From Comamonas sp. NLF-1-9 (GTDB lineage Bacteria > Pseudomonadota > Gammaproteobacteria > Burkholderiales > Burkholderiaceae_C), in NCBI RefSeq assembly GCF_019195435.1, contig NZ_CP078069.1, positions 992,001-1,056,000 of the forward strand: a DNA stretch of 64,000 nt. Direction: 5' to 3'. Below are positions 30,296-39,683 of this stretch, piece by piece. Position 1 is the first letter of the stretch. Each line of letters opens with the position of its first letter. The notes beneath the pieces were generated by a model, which was not told the origin of the DNA, did no database searches, and saw only the letters and a program-made list of their open reading frames with translations. The position numbers and the translations under genes are program-made.

Positions 30296-32314
30296 GTGCC
30301 GCTGACCGCCCCGCATCCCGCCGAAGACTTCGCGCTCCTGCACGCCGCCACCCGCCCGCTGGGTGAACGCGGCAGCCGGCGCGCCACGCTCTGGATGCTG
30401 GGCCTGGCCTTGCTGACCGTGCTGACCGTGCTGGCCCTGGCCTGGTATCTGCACCGTGTCGAAGTGCAGGAAGAAGAACGCCGGCGCGGCGCGGACGCGC
30501 AGTGGCTGGAGCAAAGCGTGCAGTTCCACTTCCGCCGTCTTGAAGGCGACCTGGCGCAGCGCGCGCGCCAGCTCGCGATCGACGGCCCGCAGGCGCTGCA
30601 GGCACCGGGCCAGGGCGAGGCCGACACCCACCCTGCCGGCCTGCTCTGGCGCAGCCCCGGCGTGGTGTTGGCCCAGGCCTGGCTGGCGCAGCCGGGTGAT
30701 GCCCGCGGCGATGCGGGCGACCTCGCCGTCTGGCGGGCCGACCTGGAATCGAATGCCGAAAACCGCCAGAAGCTGCAACTGCTGCAGGACACCGCCGCCA
30801 ACCTGCGGCGAGCAAGCTATGCCGGGCCCCTGCAAGACGCGGGCGGTGACCAGGACGGGCGCGTCTGGCTGGCCGTCCCCTCGTTCGACGGCGCTCGCCT
30901 GGCCGGGCTCTACGTGGTGGCGCTGTCCATGCAGCAGGCCCTGGACGCCCTGCTGCCGCCCTGGTTCATCGCGCAGCAGCAGGTGCACATCGTGGCGGAC
31001 GCGGGCCTGCCGGACGGCGCCAGCTACCTCACACCCATGAACCTGCCCGGCGTGGAGCTGCTGTTGCAGGTGACGCCGCTGGGTTCGCACACCTCCTCCA
31101 CGCCACGGCTGTTCTTCGCCGTCGCCCTGGTGTTCCTGCTCGGCCTGCTGGTGAGCCTGCTGGCGCTGCGCCGCGACTTTGCCAAGCGCCAGCAGGTGCA
31201 GCAGCGCCTGCAAGCCGAGGTGGCGCTGCGCTCGGCCATGGAGCGCTCGGTCAGCATAGGCATGCGCGCCTGGGACCTGCAAGGCACCATCCTCTACGTG
31301 AACCAGGCCTTCTGCGCCATGGTGGGCTACGGCGCGCAGGAGCTGCGCGGCGCGCGCGCGCCCATGCCCTACTGGCCGGACGAGCAGGCAGGTGAGCTGG
31401 CCATGCTGCACGGCGGCATCCTGCACGCGGGCACGCAGCCCCAGGGCCTGGAGGCGCAGTACCGCCATCGCGACGGCCGCTTGGTGGACGTGCTGATCCA
31501 CGAAGCGCCGCTGCTCGCCGCCGACGGGCGCCAGCTCGGCTGGATGAGTTCGGTGCTGGACATCAGTGAGCGCAAGCATGCGCAGCGGCTGGCCGCCGAG
31601 CAGCAGGAAAAGCTCGAAGCCTCCGAACGCCTGGTGGCCGTGGGCGAGGTGGCCTCCACACTGGCGCACGAGCTCAACCAGCCGCTGGGCGCGCTGGCCA
31701 GTTTTGCCAACGGCCTGCTCAACCGCCTGCGCGCGGGCACGATTGCCCTGGCCGACATGGAACCCGTGGTGCGACGCATGGCGCAGCTGGCCGAGCGCGC
31801 CGGCGGCGTGACGCAGCGCGTGAACGCCTTTGCGCGCAAGCGCGAGCTGCATCTGACGCGCCTGGATCTGGCGATGCTGGTGCGCCGCGCGGCGAGCACG
31901 GCGCAGGAAGGCCAGGCCACGCCCATCGCCCTGCAGCTGCCAAGCCGCCCCGTGCTGGTGCGCGGCGACGCCCTGCTGCTGGAGCACCTGGTGCACAACC
32001 TGTGCTCCAACGCGCTGGACTGGGCAGGAGAAGCCGCAAGCACCCCGGCCCGGGTACAGGTGCGCCTGCAGGCCGACACGGCCACGGGCGAAGCGAGCCT
32101 GGCGGTGGCCGACAGCGGCCCCGGCGTGTCCGAGGCTGCCCAGGCCCGGCTGTTTGACGCCTTCTTCAGCACCAAGCACGGCGGCATGGGCATGGGCCTG
32201 GCCATCTGCCGCTCGATTGCCGAGGCGCACCACGGGCGCATCCAGGTGGAGCGCGACGCACTGCTGGGCGGCGCGCTGTTCACCGCCATCCTGCCCCTGG
32301 AGAGCGACGCATGA
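30296..32314 (+). CDS. DctS-like membrane sensor histidine kinase
   Basis: A 672-residue kinase. Membrane helices at about 37-57 and 276-298 flank a periplasmic sensor. A PAS domain follows (about 315-425), then a HisKA/HATPase core with the phospho-acceptor His in STLAHELNQPLGALASF, the N-box LVHNLCSNALDWAG, G1 ADSGPGVSE and G2 GMGMGLAICRSIAE. The layout matches DctS of the Rhodobacter DctS/DctR system that controls dctPQM. The start is GTG at 30296. It overlaps the response-regulator gene by ATGA and probably senses the dicarboxylate transported nearby. Confidence 0.9.
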   Translation: MPLTAPHPAEDFALLHAATRPLGERGSRRATLWMLGLALLTVLTVLALAWYLHRVEVQEEERRRGADAQWLEQSVQFHFRRLEGDLAQRARQLAIDGPQALQAPGQGEADTHPAGLLWRSPGVVLAQAWLAQPGDARGDAGDLAVWRADLESNAENRQKLQLLQDTAANLRRASYAGPLQDAGGDQDGRVWLAVPSFDGARLAGLYVVALSMQQALDALLPPWFIAQQQVHIVADAGLPDGASYLTPMNLPGVELLLQVTPLGSHTSSTPRLFFAVALVFLLGLLVSLLALRRDFAKRQQVQQRLQAEVALRSAMERSVSIGMRAWDLQGTILYVNQAFCAMVGYGAQELRGARAPMPYWPDEQAGELAMLHGGILHAGTQPQGLEAQYRHRDGRLVDVLIHEAPLLAADGRQLGWMSSVLDISERKHAQRLAAEQQEKLEASERLVAVGEVASTLAHELNQPLGALASFANGLLNRLRAGTIALADMEPVVRRMAQLAERAGGVTQRVNAFARKRELHLTRLDLAMLVRRAASTAQEGQATPIALQLPSRPVLVRGDALLLEHLVHNLCSNALDWAGEAASTPARVQVRLQADTATGEASLAVADSGPGVSEAAQARLFDAFFSTKHGGMGMGLAICRSIAEAHHGRIQVERDALLGGALFTAILPLESDA

Positions 32315-32964
32315 ACACCACTGCCATGGACATCCACATCGTCGATGACGATGCCGACGTGCGCGACGGCCTGGCCTGGCTGTTCGATTCGCGCGGCTGG
32401 AAGACTCGGGTATGGCAAGGCGGCGACGTCTTTCTGGATGCGGTCCACGCGCTGCAGGGCGAGTGGGGCCTGGCGGTGGTGCTGCTGGACATCCGCATGC
32501 AGCCGCTCTCGGGCCTCGTGACTTTCGAGCGCCTGAAGGCCCTGGGCTGCCCCTGGCCGGTGCTTTTCCTGACCGGGCATGGCGACGTAGCCACCGCAGT
32601 GCAGGCGGTGAAGGAAGGCGCCTGGGACTTTCTGGAAAAGCCCTTCCAGGACAACATGCTGGTGGACCGCGTGGAGCAGGCCATGCAGGCGCTGCTGGCG
32701 CGCAGCGCCAGCGAGCGCGAGCTGCAGCGCCTGCGTCAGGCGCTGGCCTCCCTGAGTCCGCGCGAGCGCGAGGTGCTGGGCGAGCTGCTGCGCGGCCACT
32801 ACAACAAGAACATCGCTGACCACCTAGGCATCAGCGCGCGCACTGTCGAATTCCACCGCGCCAACATCTTCGAGAAGATGGGCGTGGAATCGGCCATCGA
32901 GCTGGCGCACAAGCTGGGCCAGCTGCAGCCTGCGGGACGTGATGGCGAGCCCGGCTCGCCCTGA
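32311..32964 (+). CDS. FixJ/LuxR-type response regulator, DctR-like
   Basis: A 217-residue regulator. The receiver domain has the acidic pair in IHIVDDDADVRDGL, phospho-acceptor Asp in VVLLDIRMQPLSG, Thr in LFLTGHGD, and Lys in DFLEKPFQDN. The C-terminal LuxR/FixJ helix-turn-helix is LSPREREVLGELLRGHYNKN to ISARTVEFHRANIFEKMGV. It is coupled to the kinase by ATGA. By analogy with Rhodobacter DctR it should activate the dctP operon. Confidence 0.92.
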   Translation: MNTTAMDIHIVDDDADVRDGLAWLFDSRGWKTRVWQGGDVFLDAVHALQGEWGLAVVLLDIRMQPLSGLVTFERLKALGCPWPVLFLTGHGDVATAVQAVKEGAWDFLEKPFQDNMLVDRVEQAMQALLARSASERELQRLRQALASLSPREREVLGELLRGHYNKNIADHLGISARTVEFHRANIFEKMGVESAIELAHKLGQLQPAGRDGEPGSP

Positions 32965-32976
32965 TCCGGCAGCGCC

Positions 32977-34092
32977 TCAGCGCGCACCCTCCACGTCCGA
33001 CAAGACGGCCACGTAGTCGCCCAGTGCCAGGCAACTGGTGAGCCCGGGCGACTCGATGCCAAACAGGTTCACCAGCCCCGGCACGCCATGCGCGCTCGGA
33101 CCCTGGATCAGGAAGTCCGCCGCCGGCTCGCCCGGCCCGCTGATCTTGGGGCGCATGCCCGCGTAGTCCGGCTGCAGCGCGCCGGCGGGCAGCTCGGGCC
33201 AGTAGCGGCGGATTTCGGCATGGAAGGCCTCGGCCCGGGCGGCGTCCACCTGCAGCTCGTCGGGGCTGTCCACCCACTGCACGTCGGGGCCAAAGCGCGC
33301 CTGCCCTGCCAGGTCCAGCGTCAGGTGCACGCCCAGTCCGGCGGGTTCCGGCAAGGGGTAGATCAGATGAGAGAACGGCGCGCGCACGCTGCATGCAAAG
33401 TAATTGCCCTTGGCGTGAAACGACCTGGGAATGGCAGCGGGCGCCAGCCCCTGGATGCGCCGCGCCAGCGCCGGCGCCTGCACTCCGGCGGCGTTCACCA
33501 GCAAGGCGGTGAGCAGCTCGCTGCCATCGTGCATGCCAAGCCGAAAGCCTTGCGCTGTGCGGGCGACGCTGTCCACGCGGGTGCGCAGCACCACCGTGGC
33601 GCCGCTGTGCTGCAAATCGGCCTGCAGCGCCAGCATCAGCGCGTGGCTGTCGATGATGCCGGTGGCGGGCGACAGCAGTGCGCCGTGGCAGCGCAGCGCG
33701 GGCTCGAGCGAGCGCACGCCGGCGCCGTCCAGCCAGCGCAGGCCTTGCACGCCATTGGCGCTTGCCTGCGCGGCCAGTTGTCGCAAGGCCGGCAGTTGCC
33801 GCTCGCTGGTGGCCACGATCAGCTTGCCGCAGCGCCGGTGCGCCACCTGGCGGCGAGCGCAGTAGTCGTAGAGCATGGCGCTGCCCTGCACGCACAAACG
33901 CGCCTTGAGCGAGCCGACCGGGTAGTAGATGCCCGCATGGATCACCTCGCTGCTGCGCGCGCTGGTCTGCGTGCCGACGGCCGCTTCGGCCTCCAGCACC
34001 AGCACCTCGCGCCCCTGCAGAGCGAGCGCGCGCGCCACCGCCAGGCCTACGACGCCCGCACCTACCACCACGCATTGCACGCTGTCCGCCAT
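32977..34092 (-). CDS. FAD-dependent oxidoreductase, L-2-hydroxyglutarate oxidase-like
   Basis: A 371-residue DAO-fold flavoprotein. The FAD motif is [20 protein letters not shown] with [20 protein letters not shown] and [16 protein letters not shown], which is characteristic of the LhgO/L2HGDH group. The C-terminal FAD motif is [18 protein letters not shown]. Likely an oxidase or dehydrogenase of L-2-hydroxyglutarate or a related 2-hydroxyacid. The start has GGAGG. It is divergent from the SOS cassette, so the LexA box may lie between both promoters. Confidence 0.88.
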   Translation of the reverse strand: MADSVQCVVVGAGVVGLAVARALALQGREVLVLEAEAAVGTQTSARSSEVIHAGIYYPVGSLKARLCVQGSAMLYDYCARRQVAHRRCGKLIVATSERQLPALRQLAAQASANGVQGLRWLDGAGVRSLEPALRCHGALLSPATGIIDSHALMLALQADLQHSGATVVLRTRVDSVARTAQGFRLGMHDGSELLTALLVNAAGVQAPALARRIQGLAPAAIPRSFHAKGNYFACSVRAPFSHLIYPLPEPAGLGVHLTLDLAGQARFGPDVQWVDSPDELQVDAARAEAFHAEIRRYWPELPAGALQPDYAGMRPKISGPGEPAADFLIQGPSAHGVPGLVNLFGIESPGLTSCLALGDYVAVLSDVEGAR

Positions 34093-34178
34093 GGTTTGCC
34101 TCCGTGCCCGCATCCCGCGAAAAGCCGCCCGAAGAAGCGCCTGATTATCCGCAGCCGCTCTGGCAGAGGGTGGCACAA

Positions 34179-34198
34179 TACTGTACAAATCAACAGTT
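34179..34198. promoter_or_regulatory. LexA (SOS) box upstream of imuA
   Basis: TACTGTACAAATCAACAGTT contains the exact SOS core CTGT-N8-ACAG (34181-34196). It lies 40 bp before the imuA start and 87 bp before the divergent oxidoreductase start. Its position in front of imuA-imuB-dnaE2 is as expected for this damage-inducible cassette. Confidence 0.9.
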
Positions 34199-34235
34199 GA
34201 TTGCCACAACAGCCACAGCACCCAGCGCTACGCCG

Positions 34236-35072
34236 ATGGTCATGTTTGCCCCTCGCCCCCTCGTTTCGGACGACCCGCGCCCTGCGCTCGCGTCCCTGCC
34301 TGCCCAGGTCTGGCGCGGCGGCACGCTGGGCGCGGCCGAAGGCGCGGTGCTCCCCAGCAGCCACGCCCCGCTGGACGCCGAGCTGCCCGGGGGCGGCTGG
34401 CCGCTGGGGGCGCTGGTGGAGCTGTTGCAGCGCCGCCCCGGCCTGCATGAATGGGCCTTGCTGCTGCCCGCCCTGGCGCAACTGGCGGAGGGGCAGCGCG
34501 GCGTGATCGCGCTCGTGGGTGCGCCCCATCTGCCCTTTGGCCCGGCGCTGGCCGCGCGCGGCCTGCCCGCCGAACGGCTCTTGTGCATCACCACCACAGC
34601 GCCGCTGCAGCGCCTGTGGGCCGCAGAGCAGGCGCTGCGCTGCCCCGATGTGCTCGCGCTGCTGCTGTGGCTGCCCCACGCGCAAGACCACGCGCTGCGC
34701 CGCCTGCATCTGGCGGCGCGCGGCCGGGCGCGGCCGCTGTTCGCCCTGCGCCCGCACGCCGCGCGCACCCAGCCCTCGCCCGCGCCGCTGCGCCTGCTGC
34801 TGGAGGGCGACGGCGAGAGCCTGAAGCTGGACTTGTTCAAGCGCCACGGCCCGCCCTTGGGCGCTCCGCTGCACCTGCCCGCCCAGCCGCCGGCCCTGCG
34901 CGCGCTGCTGGCCGCCAGCCGCCAGCCGCGCGAGGCCCCGCGCAAAGAGGCGCTGCAAACCCCGCACAGGCCGGCACCCGCGCAGGCGCTCGGCGCGGGC
35001 CTTGTCGATGGCAAGAGCTACAGGGCGCAAAACCACTCCGCGCGCCAGGCGGTACTGGCAAGAGCCGTTTGA
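34236..35072 (+). CDS. imuA: translesion mutasome component ImuA
   Basis: A 278-residue RecA-fold-like protein of the SOS mutagenesis cassette. Features are VWRGGTLGAAEGAVLPSSHA, LDAELPGGGWPLGALVELL, LALVGAPHLPFGPALAARGL-like strands and the LPHAQDHALRRLHLAA segment. No clean Walker A is seen, which is normal for ImuA. It is the first gene of the cassette behind the LexA box. The start at 34236 (MVMFAPRP) is preferred; ATG 34242 also fits. ImuB begins 5 nt after the stop. Confidence 0.9.
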   Translation: MVMFAPRPLVSDDPRPALASLPAQVWRGGTLGAAEGAVLPSSHAPLDAELPGGGWPLGALVELLQRRPGLHEWALLLPALAQLAEGQRGVIALVGAPHLPFGPALAARGLPAERLLCITTTAPLQRLWAAEQALRCPDVLALLLWLPHAQDHALRRLHLAARGRARPLFALRPHAARTQPSPAPLRLLLEGDGESLKLDLFKRHGPPLGAPLHLPAQPPALRALLAASRQPREAPRKEALQTPHRPAPAQALGAGLVDGKSYRAQNHSARQAVLARAV

Positions 35073-35076
35073 CGCC

Positions 35077-36363
35077 ATGCACTGGATCGCCCTGCACCCG
35101 CGCGACGACACGCCCGAGGGCCGCCAACTGCTGGCCTGGCGCATGCTGACCTACACCCCGCGCGTGGCGCTGGTGGACGAGGCGGTGCTGATGGAGGTGC
35201 AAAGCTGCCTGCGTCTGTGGGGCGGCCCCCGGCGCTTGCTGGTCAAAATATTTGAAGAGAAAACGGCTCCGGCGCCCGACAGACATGCGCAAGGCGCTTC
35301 ATCTTTGATAGCCCTGGCACGCCTGCGCCTGCCGCCCGGGCAGAGCGCTTGCACACCGCCCCACGCCCTGCCGCTGGCCACGCTGAGCGCCGCCCGGCCC
35401 CATCTGCCGGTGCTGGCCCGCCTGGGCTGCAGCACCTGGGGCGAACTGCGCGCCCTGCCCCGCGCCGGAGTGGCGCGGCGCCTGGGCGCGGCTCTGCTGG
35501 CGGCGCTGGACCAGGCTGAAGGCCGCGCGCCCGACGTCTACCCCTGGGCACAACTGCCCGAGCACTTTGACGAAGCGCTGGATCTGCCCCTGCTTGCCAG
35601 CACCACGCCCGAGCTGCACCTGGCGCTGGAGCACCTGTTGCTGCGGCTGCAGGTCTGGCTCGGTGCCCGGCTGCTGGGCGCATCGGCCATTGCGCTGCAT
35701 TGGCGCTTTGACCAGCGGCGTTTGAACGGCGCAGAGCTGCCTCCCGGGGCCGAGCTGCAAATCCGCACCGCCCAGCCGGTGCAGCGCATGGCCCATCTGC
35801 GCCGCCTCATCGACGAGCAGTTGGCGCGCACGCCGCTGGCCGCGCCGGTCAACCGCCTGGGGCTGCGCGTGCTGCAGCTCTCGCCCTGGCAAGACCCTGC
35901 CGGCAGCCTGCTGCCCGGCGAGCAAGACCGGGGCGAGCCGCTGCACCAGCTGGCAGAGCGCCTGAGCGCCCGCCTGGGCCCCGAGCAGGTGCTGATGGCC
36001 CAACCCCATGCCGACCACCGGCCCGAGCGCATGCAGCGCTGGCTGCCAGCGCAGCAGCTGCTGTCTACGGCGCAGCGCGCAGCGCCCCCCGCCAGCGCCT
36101 TGCCGCTGGCCCCCACCTGGCTGCTGGCCACGCCGCAGCCGCTGGTCGTGCAGGACGATCGCCCGCAGTGGCAAGGGCGGGCGCTGGCGCGACTCACCCC
36201 CGCGCAGCGCATCGAAACCGGCTGGTGGGAAGAGCGCCAGGGGCCGCTGCGGCGCGACTACTTCATCGCCCGGGCGCCCGGCGAGGGCCTGCTGTGGATC
36301 TACCGCGAACAAGACCCCGGCGACGCCGCGCCGCGCTGGTATCTGCACGGCTTGTATGCCTGA
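35077..36363 (+). CDS. imuB: ImuB, Y-family polymerase-like protein
   Basis: A 428-residue catalytically inactive DinB-fold adaptor that links ImuA, the beta clamp and DnaE2. It has the N-terminal MHWIALHP and RVALVDEAVLMEVQSCLRLWGG. The polymerase acidic residues are not apparent, as is normal for ImuB. RLGCSTWGELRALPRAGVARR is the helix-hairpin-helix region, and the C-terminus has ETGWWEERQGPLRRDYFIAR and WYLHGLYA. A stretch around 35245-35310 (FEEKTAPAPDRHAQGASSLI) matches the interspersed repeat and is AT-richer than its flanks. It overlaps dnaE2 by 8 nt. Confidence 0.92.
   Translation: MHWIALHPRDDTPEGRQLLAWRMLTYTPRVALVDEAVLMEVQSCLRLWGGPRRLLVKIFEEKTAPAPDRHAQGASSLIALARLRLPPGQSACTPPHALPLATLSAARPHLPVLARLGCSTWGELRALPRAGVARRLGAALLAALDQAEGRAPDVYPWAQLPEHFDEALDLPLLASTTPELHLALEHLLLRLQVWLGARLLGASAIALHWRFDQRRLNGAELPPGAELQIRTAQPVQRMAHLRRLIDEQLARTPLAAPVNRLGLRVLQLSPWQDPAGSLLPGEQDRGEPLHQLAERLSARLGPEQVLMAQPHADHRPERMQRWLPAQQLLSTAQRAAPPASALPLAPTWLLATPQPLVVQDDRPQWQGRALARLTPAQRIETGWWEERQGPLRRDYFIARAPGEGLLWIYREQDPGDAAPRWYLHGLYA
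35245..35310 (+). repeat. interspersed palindromic repeat, copy 7, in frame inside imuB
   Basis: GGCTCCGGCGCCCGACAGAC, ATGCGCAAGGCGCTTCATC and TTTGATAG align to the left arm, right arm and tail of the intergenic copies. The right arm is read GCG CAA GGC GCT, the same phase as the other intragenic copies. It is more diverged than copies 2, 8 and 9. Confidence 0.5.
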
Positions 36364-39300
36364 GCCCGCCGCCCTGCCCGGCTACGCCGAGCTGCATGCA
36401 ATCAGCGCCTTCAGCTTCGGGCGCGGCGCTTCGCTGCCGCAGGAGCTGGTGCAGCGCGCGGCAGAGCTCGGCTACGCCGGCCTGGCCTTGACCGACGAAT
36501 GCTCGGTCGCGGGCGTGGTGCGCGCCTGGACGCGGCTGCGCGAGCTCAGGGAAGAAGGCCGCGTGCCCGAGGGTTTTGCCCTGCTCTACGGCAGCGAATT
36601 CGCCCTGCCCGGCGGGCGGCTGATCGCCATCGCACGCCATCTGGAGGGCTGGGGCGGGCTGTGCCGCTTCATCACCGCCGCGCGCACCGCAGGCGCCGCC
36701 AAGGGCAGCTACCAGCTTGATTGGCAGCGCAGCGACTTCAGCCTGCTGGCCGGCTGCGAAATCCTCTGGGCGCCCGAGCAGCCGACCGATAGAGCTATCG
36801 ATACAGAAGCTGTCAGCGCTTGTATGGCAAGCGTTGCAGCCCGATTTGACCCCGAACATCTGTGGCTGGCCGTGGAGCTGCTGCGCAGCCCCCACGATCC
36901 GCTGTGGCTGGCCACGCTGCGCCTGCTGGGCGCGCGCCACGGCTTGGCGCTGGTGGCGGCGGGCGGGGTCTGCATGCACCGGCGCTCGCGCAAGCCGCTG
37001 CAGGACGTGCTGACCGCCACGCGCCTGAACCGCCCCGTGGCCGACTGCGGCCTGCAGCTTCAGCCCAGCGCTGAGCGCCATCTGCGCCATCGCCTGCTGC
37101 TCTCGCGCATCTACCCGCGCGCGCTCCTGCAGGCCACGCTGCAGGTGCTGCAGCGCTGCCGCGGTTTTGACCTGGCGCAGATCCGCTACGACTACCCGCA
37201 AGAGAGCCTGCCCGCCGGCCTCACGCCCAGCCAGGCGCTGCGCCGGCGCGTGCTGCAAGGCATGGCCGAGCGCTACCCGCAGGGCACGCCCGTGCAGATC
37301 AAGCGCTACCTGGTCAAGGAGCTCAGGCTGATCGCCGCCTGCCGCTACGAGATGTTCTTCCTCACCGTGGACGACATCGTGCGCTTTGCGCGCAGCCGCG
37401 CCATCTTGTGCCAGGGGCGCGGCTCGGCGGCCAATTCGGTGGTCTGCTGGTGCCTGGGCATCACCGCGGCCAACCCCGAGCATTCACACCCGCTGCTCGA
37501 GCGCTTCATCAGCCGCGAGCGGCGCCACGAGCCGCCCGACATCGACGTCGACTTCGAGCACGAACGGCGCGAGGAGGTCATCCAGTACCTCTACGCCAAA
37601 TACGGGCGCGAGCGCGCCGCGCTGGCCGCGGCCGTCATCTCCTGGCGCAAGCGCAGCGCCATCCGCGCGGTGGGCGCGGCGCTGGCTCTGCCCCAGGCCT
37701 TGATCGACGCCTACGCCCAGGACCACCCGGGCTTTCACGAAGCGCCGGGCAGCGCCCACCTGCAGGCGCTGGCGATGCGCACTCTCGGCCAGCCGCTGAG
37801 CGAGCGCAGCGCCCTGCTCTGGCCCCTGCTGGCGCGCCAGCTCCTGGGCCTGCCGCGCCACCTGAGCCAGCACGTGGGCGGCTTCGTGCTCACGCAGACG
37901 CCGCTCACCCGTCTGGTGCCGGTGGAAAGCGCCGCCATGGCCGAGCGCTCCGTCATCCAGTGGGACAAGAACGACATCGAAGCGCTGGGCCTGATGAAGG
38001 TGGACGTGCTCGCGCTGGGCATGCTCAGCGCCATCCGCCGCACGCTGGAGCTGGCCAGCGAGCGCCGGGGCGCGCCCTTCACGCGCTACGACATCACGCC
38101 CGAAGACCCGGCCACCTACGCCATGGCGCGGCGCGCCAACACCGTGGGCGTGTTCCAGATCGAAAGCCGCGCGCAAATGGCCATGCTGCCGCGCCTCAAA
38201 CCCGCCACCTTCTACGACCTGGTGGTGCAGGTGGCCCTGGTGCGCCCCGGCCCGGTGGCCGGCGGCATGGTGCGCCCCTACCTGCTGGCGCGCAGCCGCC
38301 GGGCTGCGGGGCGGCCTCTGTCTTGCGAGCGCTCGGCCCTGGAAGACCCGGCACAGCCGCCCCGCCTGGCCGGGGCGCTGGCGCGCACCCTGGGTGTGCC
38401 GGTCTTTCAGGAGCAGGTGATGCAGATCGCCATCCTCGCCGCAGGTTTTTCGCCCGGCGAAGCCGACGCGCTGCGCCGCGGCATGGCCACTTTCAAGCAC
38501 GGCGGCAACGTGCAGCAGTTCGAGGCGCGCTTCATCGGCGGCATGGTGGCGGGCGGCTACAAGCCGGACTTTGCCCGGCGCCTGTTCGATCAGATCAAGG
38601 GCTTTGGCGAATACGGCTTCCCCGAAAGCCACGCCTGGAGTTTTGCGCTGCTGGCCTATGAAAGCGCCTGGCTCAAGTGCCACGAGCCCGAGGCCTTTGT
38701 GGCCGCGCTGCTCAACTCCCAGCCCATGGGCTTTTACACCCCCTCGCAACTGATCCAGGACGCGCGCCGCAACGGCGTCGTGGTGCTGCCGGTAGACGTG
38801 ACGCAAAGCGACTGGGACTGCCGCTTGCAATGGCCGCAGGGCATGGAGGCGAGTTTCAAGCAAAATACGCCCCAAACGCTTGATGGGCAAGCGCAAGCAG
38901 CTATTGCAACTGAAGCAAATACCGCCGCCCGCCCCGCCGTGCGTCTGGGGCTGCGTCTGGTGGGCTCGCTCAGCCGCGAGGCCGGCGTACGCATCGTGCA
39001 GGCGCGCACGCTGCAGCCCCTGACCAGCACCGAAGACCTCGCGCAGCGAGCGCAGCTTGACCGCGGCGATCTGAACGCCCTGGCCGCAGCCGATGCGCTG
39101 GCGGGCCTGGCAGGCCACCGACGCCAGCAAGCCTGGGATGCGGCCGCGCTGCACGTCGCCCCCCGACTGCTGCAGGGCGCGCCGATGGACGAGCCGCCGC
39201 TGTCCCTGCCGCCGGCCCCCGAGGCCGAGGAAATCATCCACGACTACGCCGCGCTGGGCCTGACGTTGCGCCGCCATCCGCTGGCGCTGCTGCGCCCGCA

Positions 39301-39670
39301 TCTGACGCGCCGGCGCTTGGCCAGCGCCGCCGCCCTGCTGGCCTTGCCGAGCGGGCGCAGCGTGCGCGCCTGCGGCCTGGTCACCGTGCGCCAGCGCCCG
39401 CAGACCGCGGGCGGCACGGTCTTCGTCACGCTGGAAGATGAAACCGGCATCGTCAACGTCATCATCGGGGCCGAGCTGCGCGAGCGCCAGCGCCAGACCT
39501 TGCTGCACGCCCGGCTGCTCGCGGTGCAGGGCCGCTGGCAGCGCACGCCCGGCGCCGAACCCGCAGCAGGCAGCGCCGCCTGCCATCTGGTAGCCAGGCA
39601 ACTGGCCGACCTCACGCCGCTGCTCGGCCGGCTTGCCGAGCACAGCGGCAGAAGCCGCGACTTTCGCTGA
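36356..39670 (+). CDS. dnaE2: error-prone DNA polymerase DnaE2 with two repeat-derived inserts
   Basis: A 1104-residue C-family polymerase for SOS translesion synthesis. The PHP domain starts YAELHAISAFSFGRGASLP. The palm has CQGRGSAANSVVCWCLGI and the catalytic acidic motif EPPDIDVDFEHERREEV (both Asp present), with the third acid near MKVDVLALGML. Later blocks are FQEQVMQIAILAAGF and GFGEYGFPESHAWSFALL. An OB domain is at the C-terminus. Two in-frame stretches look foreign: about residues 144-162 (repeat copy 8) and about 835-855 (copy 9). Neither touches the active site. Confidence 0.95.
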   Translation: MPEPAALPGYAELHAISAFSFGRGASLPQELVQRAAELGYAGLALTDECSVAGVVRAWTRLRELREEGRVPEGFALLYGSEFALPGGRLIAIARHLEGWGGLCRFITAARTAGAAKGSYQLDWQRSDFSLLAGCEILWAPEQPTDRAIDTEAVSACMASVAARFDPEHLWLAVELLRSPHDPLWLATLRLLGARHGLALVAAGGVCMHRRSRKPLQDVLTATRLNRPVADCGLQLQPSAERHLRHRLLLSRIYPRALLQATLQVLQRCRGFDLAQIRYDYPQESLPAGLTPSQALRRRVLQGMAERYPQGTPVQIKRYLVKELRLIAACRYEMFFLTVDDIVRFARSRAILCQGRGSAANSVVCWCLGITAANPEHSHPLLERFISRERRHEPPDIDVDFEHERREEVIQYLYAKYGRERAALAAAVISWRKRSAIRAVGAALALPQALIDAYAQDHPGFHEAPGSAHLQALAMRTLGQPLSERSALLWPLLARQLLGLPRHLSQHVGGFVLTQTPLTRLVPVESAAMAERSVIQWDKNDIEALGLMKVDVLALGMLSAIRRTLELASERRGAPFTRYDITPEDPATYAMARRANTVGVFQIESRAQMAMLPRLKPATFYDLVVQVALVRPGPVAGGMVRPYLLARSRRAAGRPLSCERSALEDPAQPPRLAGALARTLGVPVFQEQVMQIAILAAGFSPGEADALRRGMATFKHGGNVQQFEARFIGGMVAGGYKPDFARRLFDQIKGFGEYGFPESHAWSFALLAYESAWLKCHEPEAFVAALLNSQPMGFYTPSQLIQDARRNGVVVLPVDVTQSDWDCRLQWPQGMEASFKQNTPQTLDGQAQAAIATEANTAARPAVRLGLRLVGSLSREAGVRIVQARTLQPLTSTEDLAQRAQLDRGDLNALAAADALAGLAGHRRQQAWDAAALHVAPRLLQGAPMDEPPLSLPPAPEAEEIIHDYAALGLTLRRHPLALLRPHLTRRRLASAAALLALPSGRSVRACGLVTVRQRPQTAGGTVFVTLEDETGIVNVIIGAELRERQRQTLLHARLLAVQGRWQRTPGAEPAAGSAACHLVARQLADLTPLLGRLAEHSGRSRDFR
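36786..36842 (+). repeat. interspersed palindromic repeat, copy 8, in frame inside dnaE2
   Basis: GATAGAGCTATCGATACAG, then AGCTGTCAGCGCTTGTATGG and CAAGCGTTGCAGCC. It is palindromic around the GCGCTTG/CAAGCG arms, in sense orientation, and encodes AIDTEAVSACMASVAA. A and T are clearly enriched relative to the flanking codons. Confidence 0.75.
38858..38918 (+). repeat. interspersed palindromic repeat, copy 9, in frame inside dnaE2
   Basis: AAACGCTTGATGGGCAAGCG, then CAAGCAGCTATTGCAACTG, an almost consensus right half. It is in sense orientation, read CAA GCG CAA GCA GCT ATT (QAQAAI). It lies in a segment between the DCRLQW and RPAVRLGLRLVGS blocks, which I expect to be nearly adjacent in other DnaE2 proteins. 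Confidence 0.82.
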
Positions 39671-39683
39671 ATCAGCCTCGCCC

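Noticed and set aside
35002..35076. Longer ImuB start upstream of 35077
   Set aside because: It would overlap imuA by about 70 nt, and MHWIALHP is the normal ImuB beginning.
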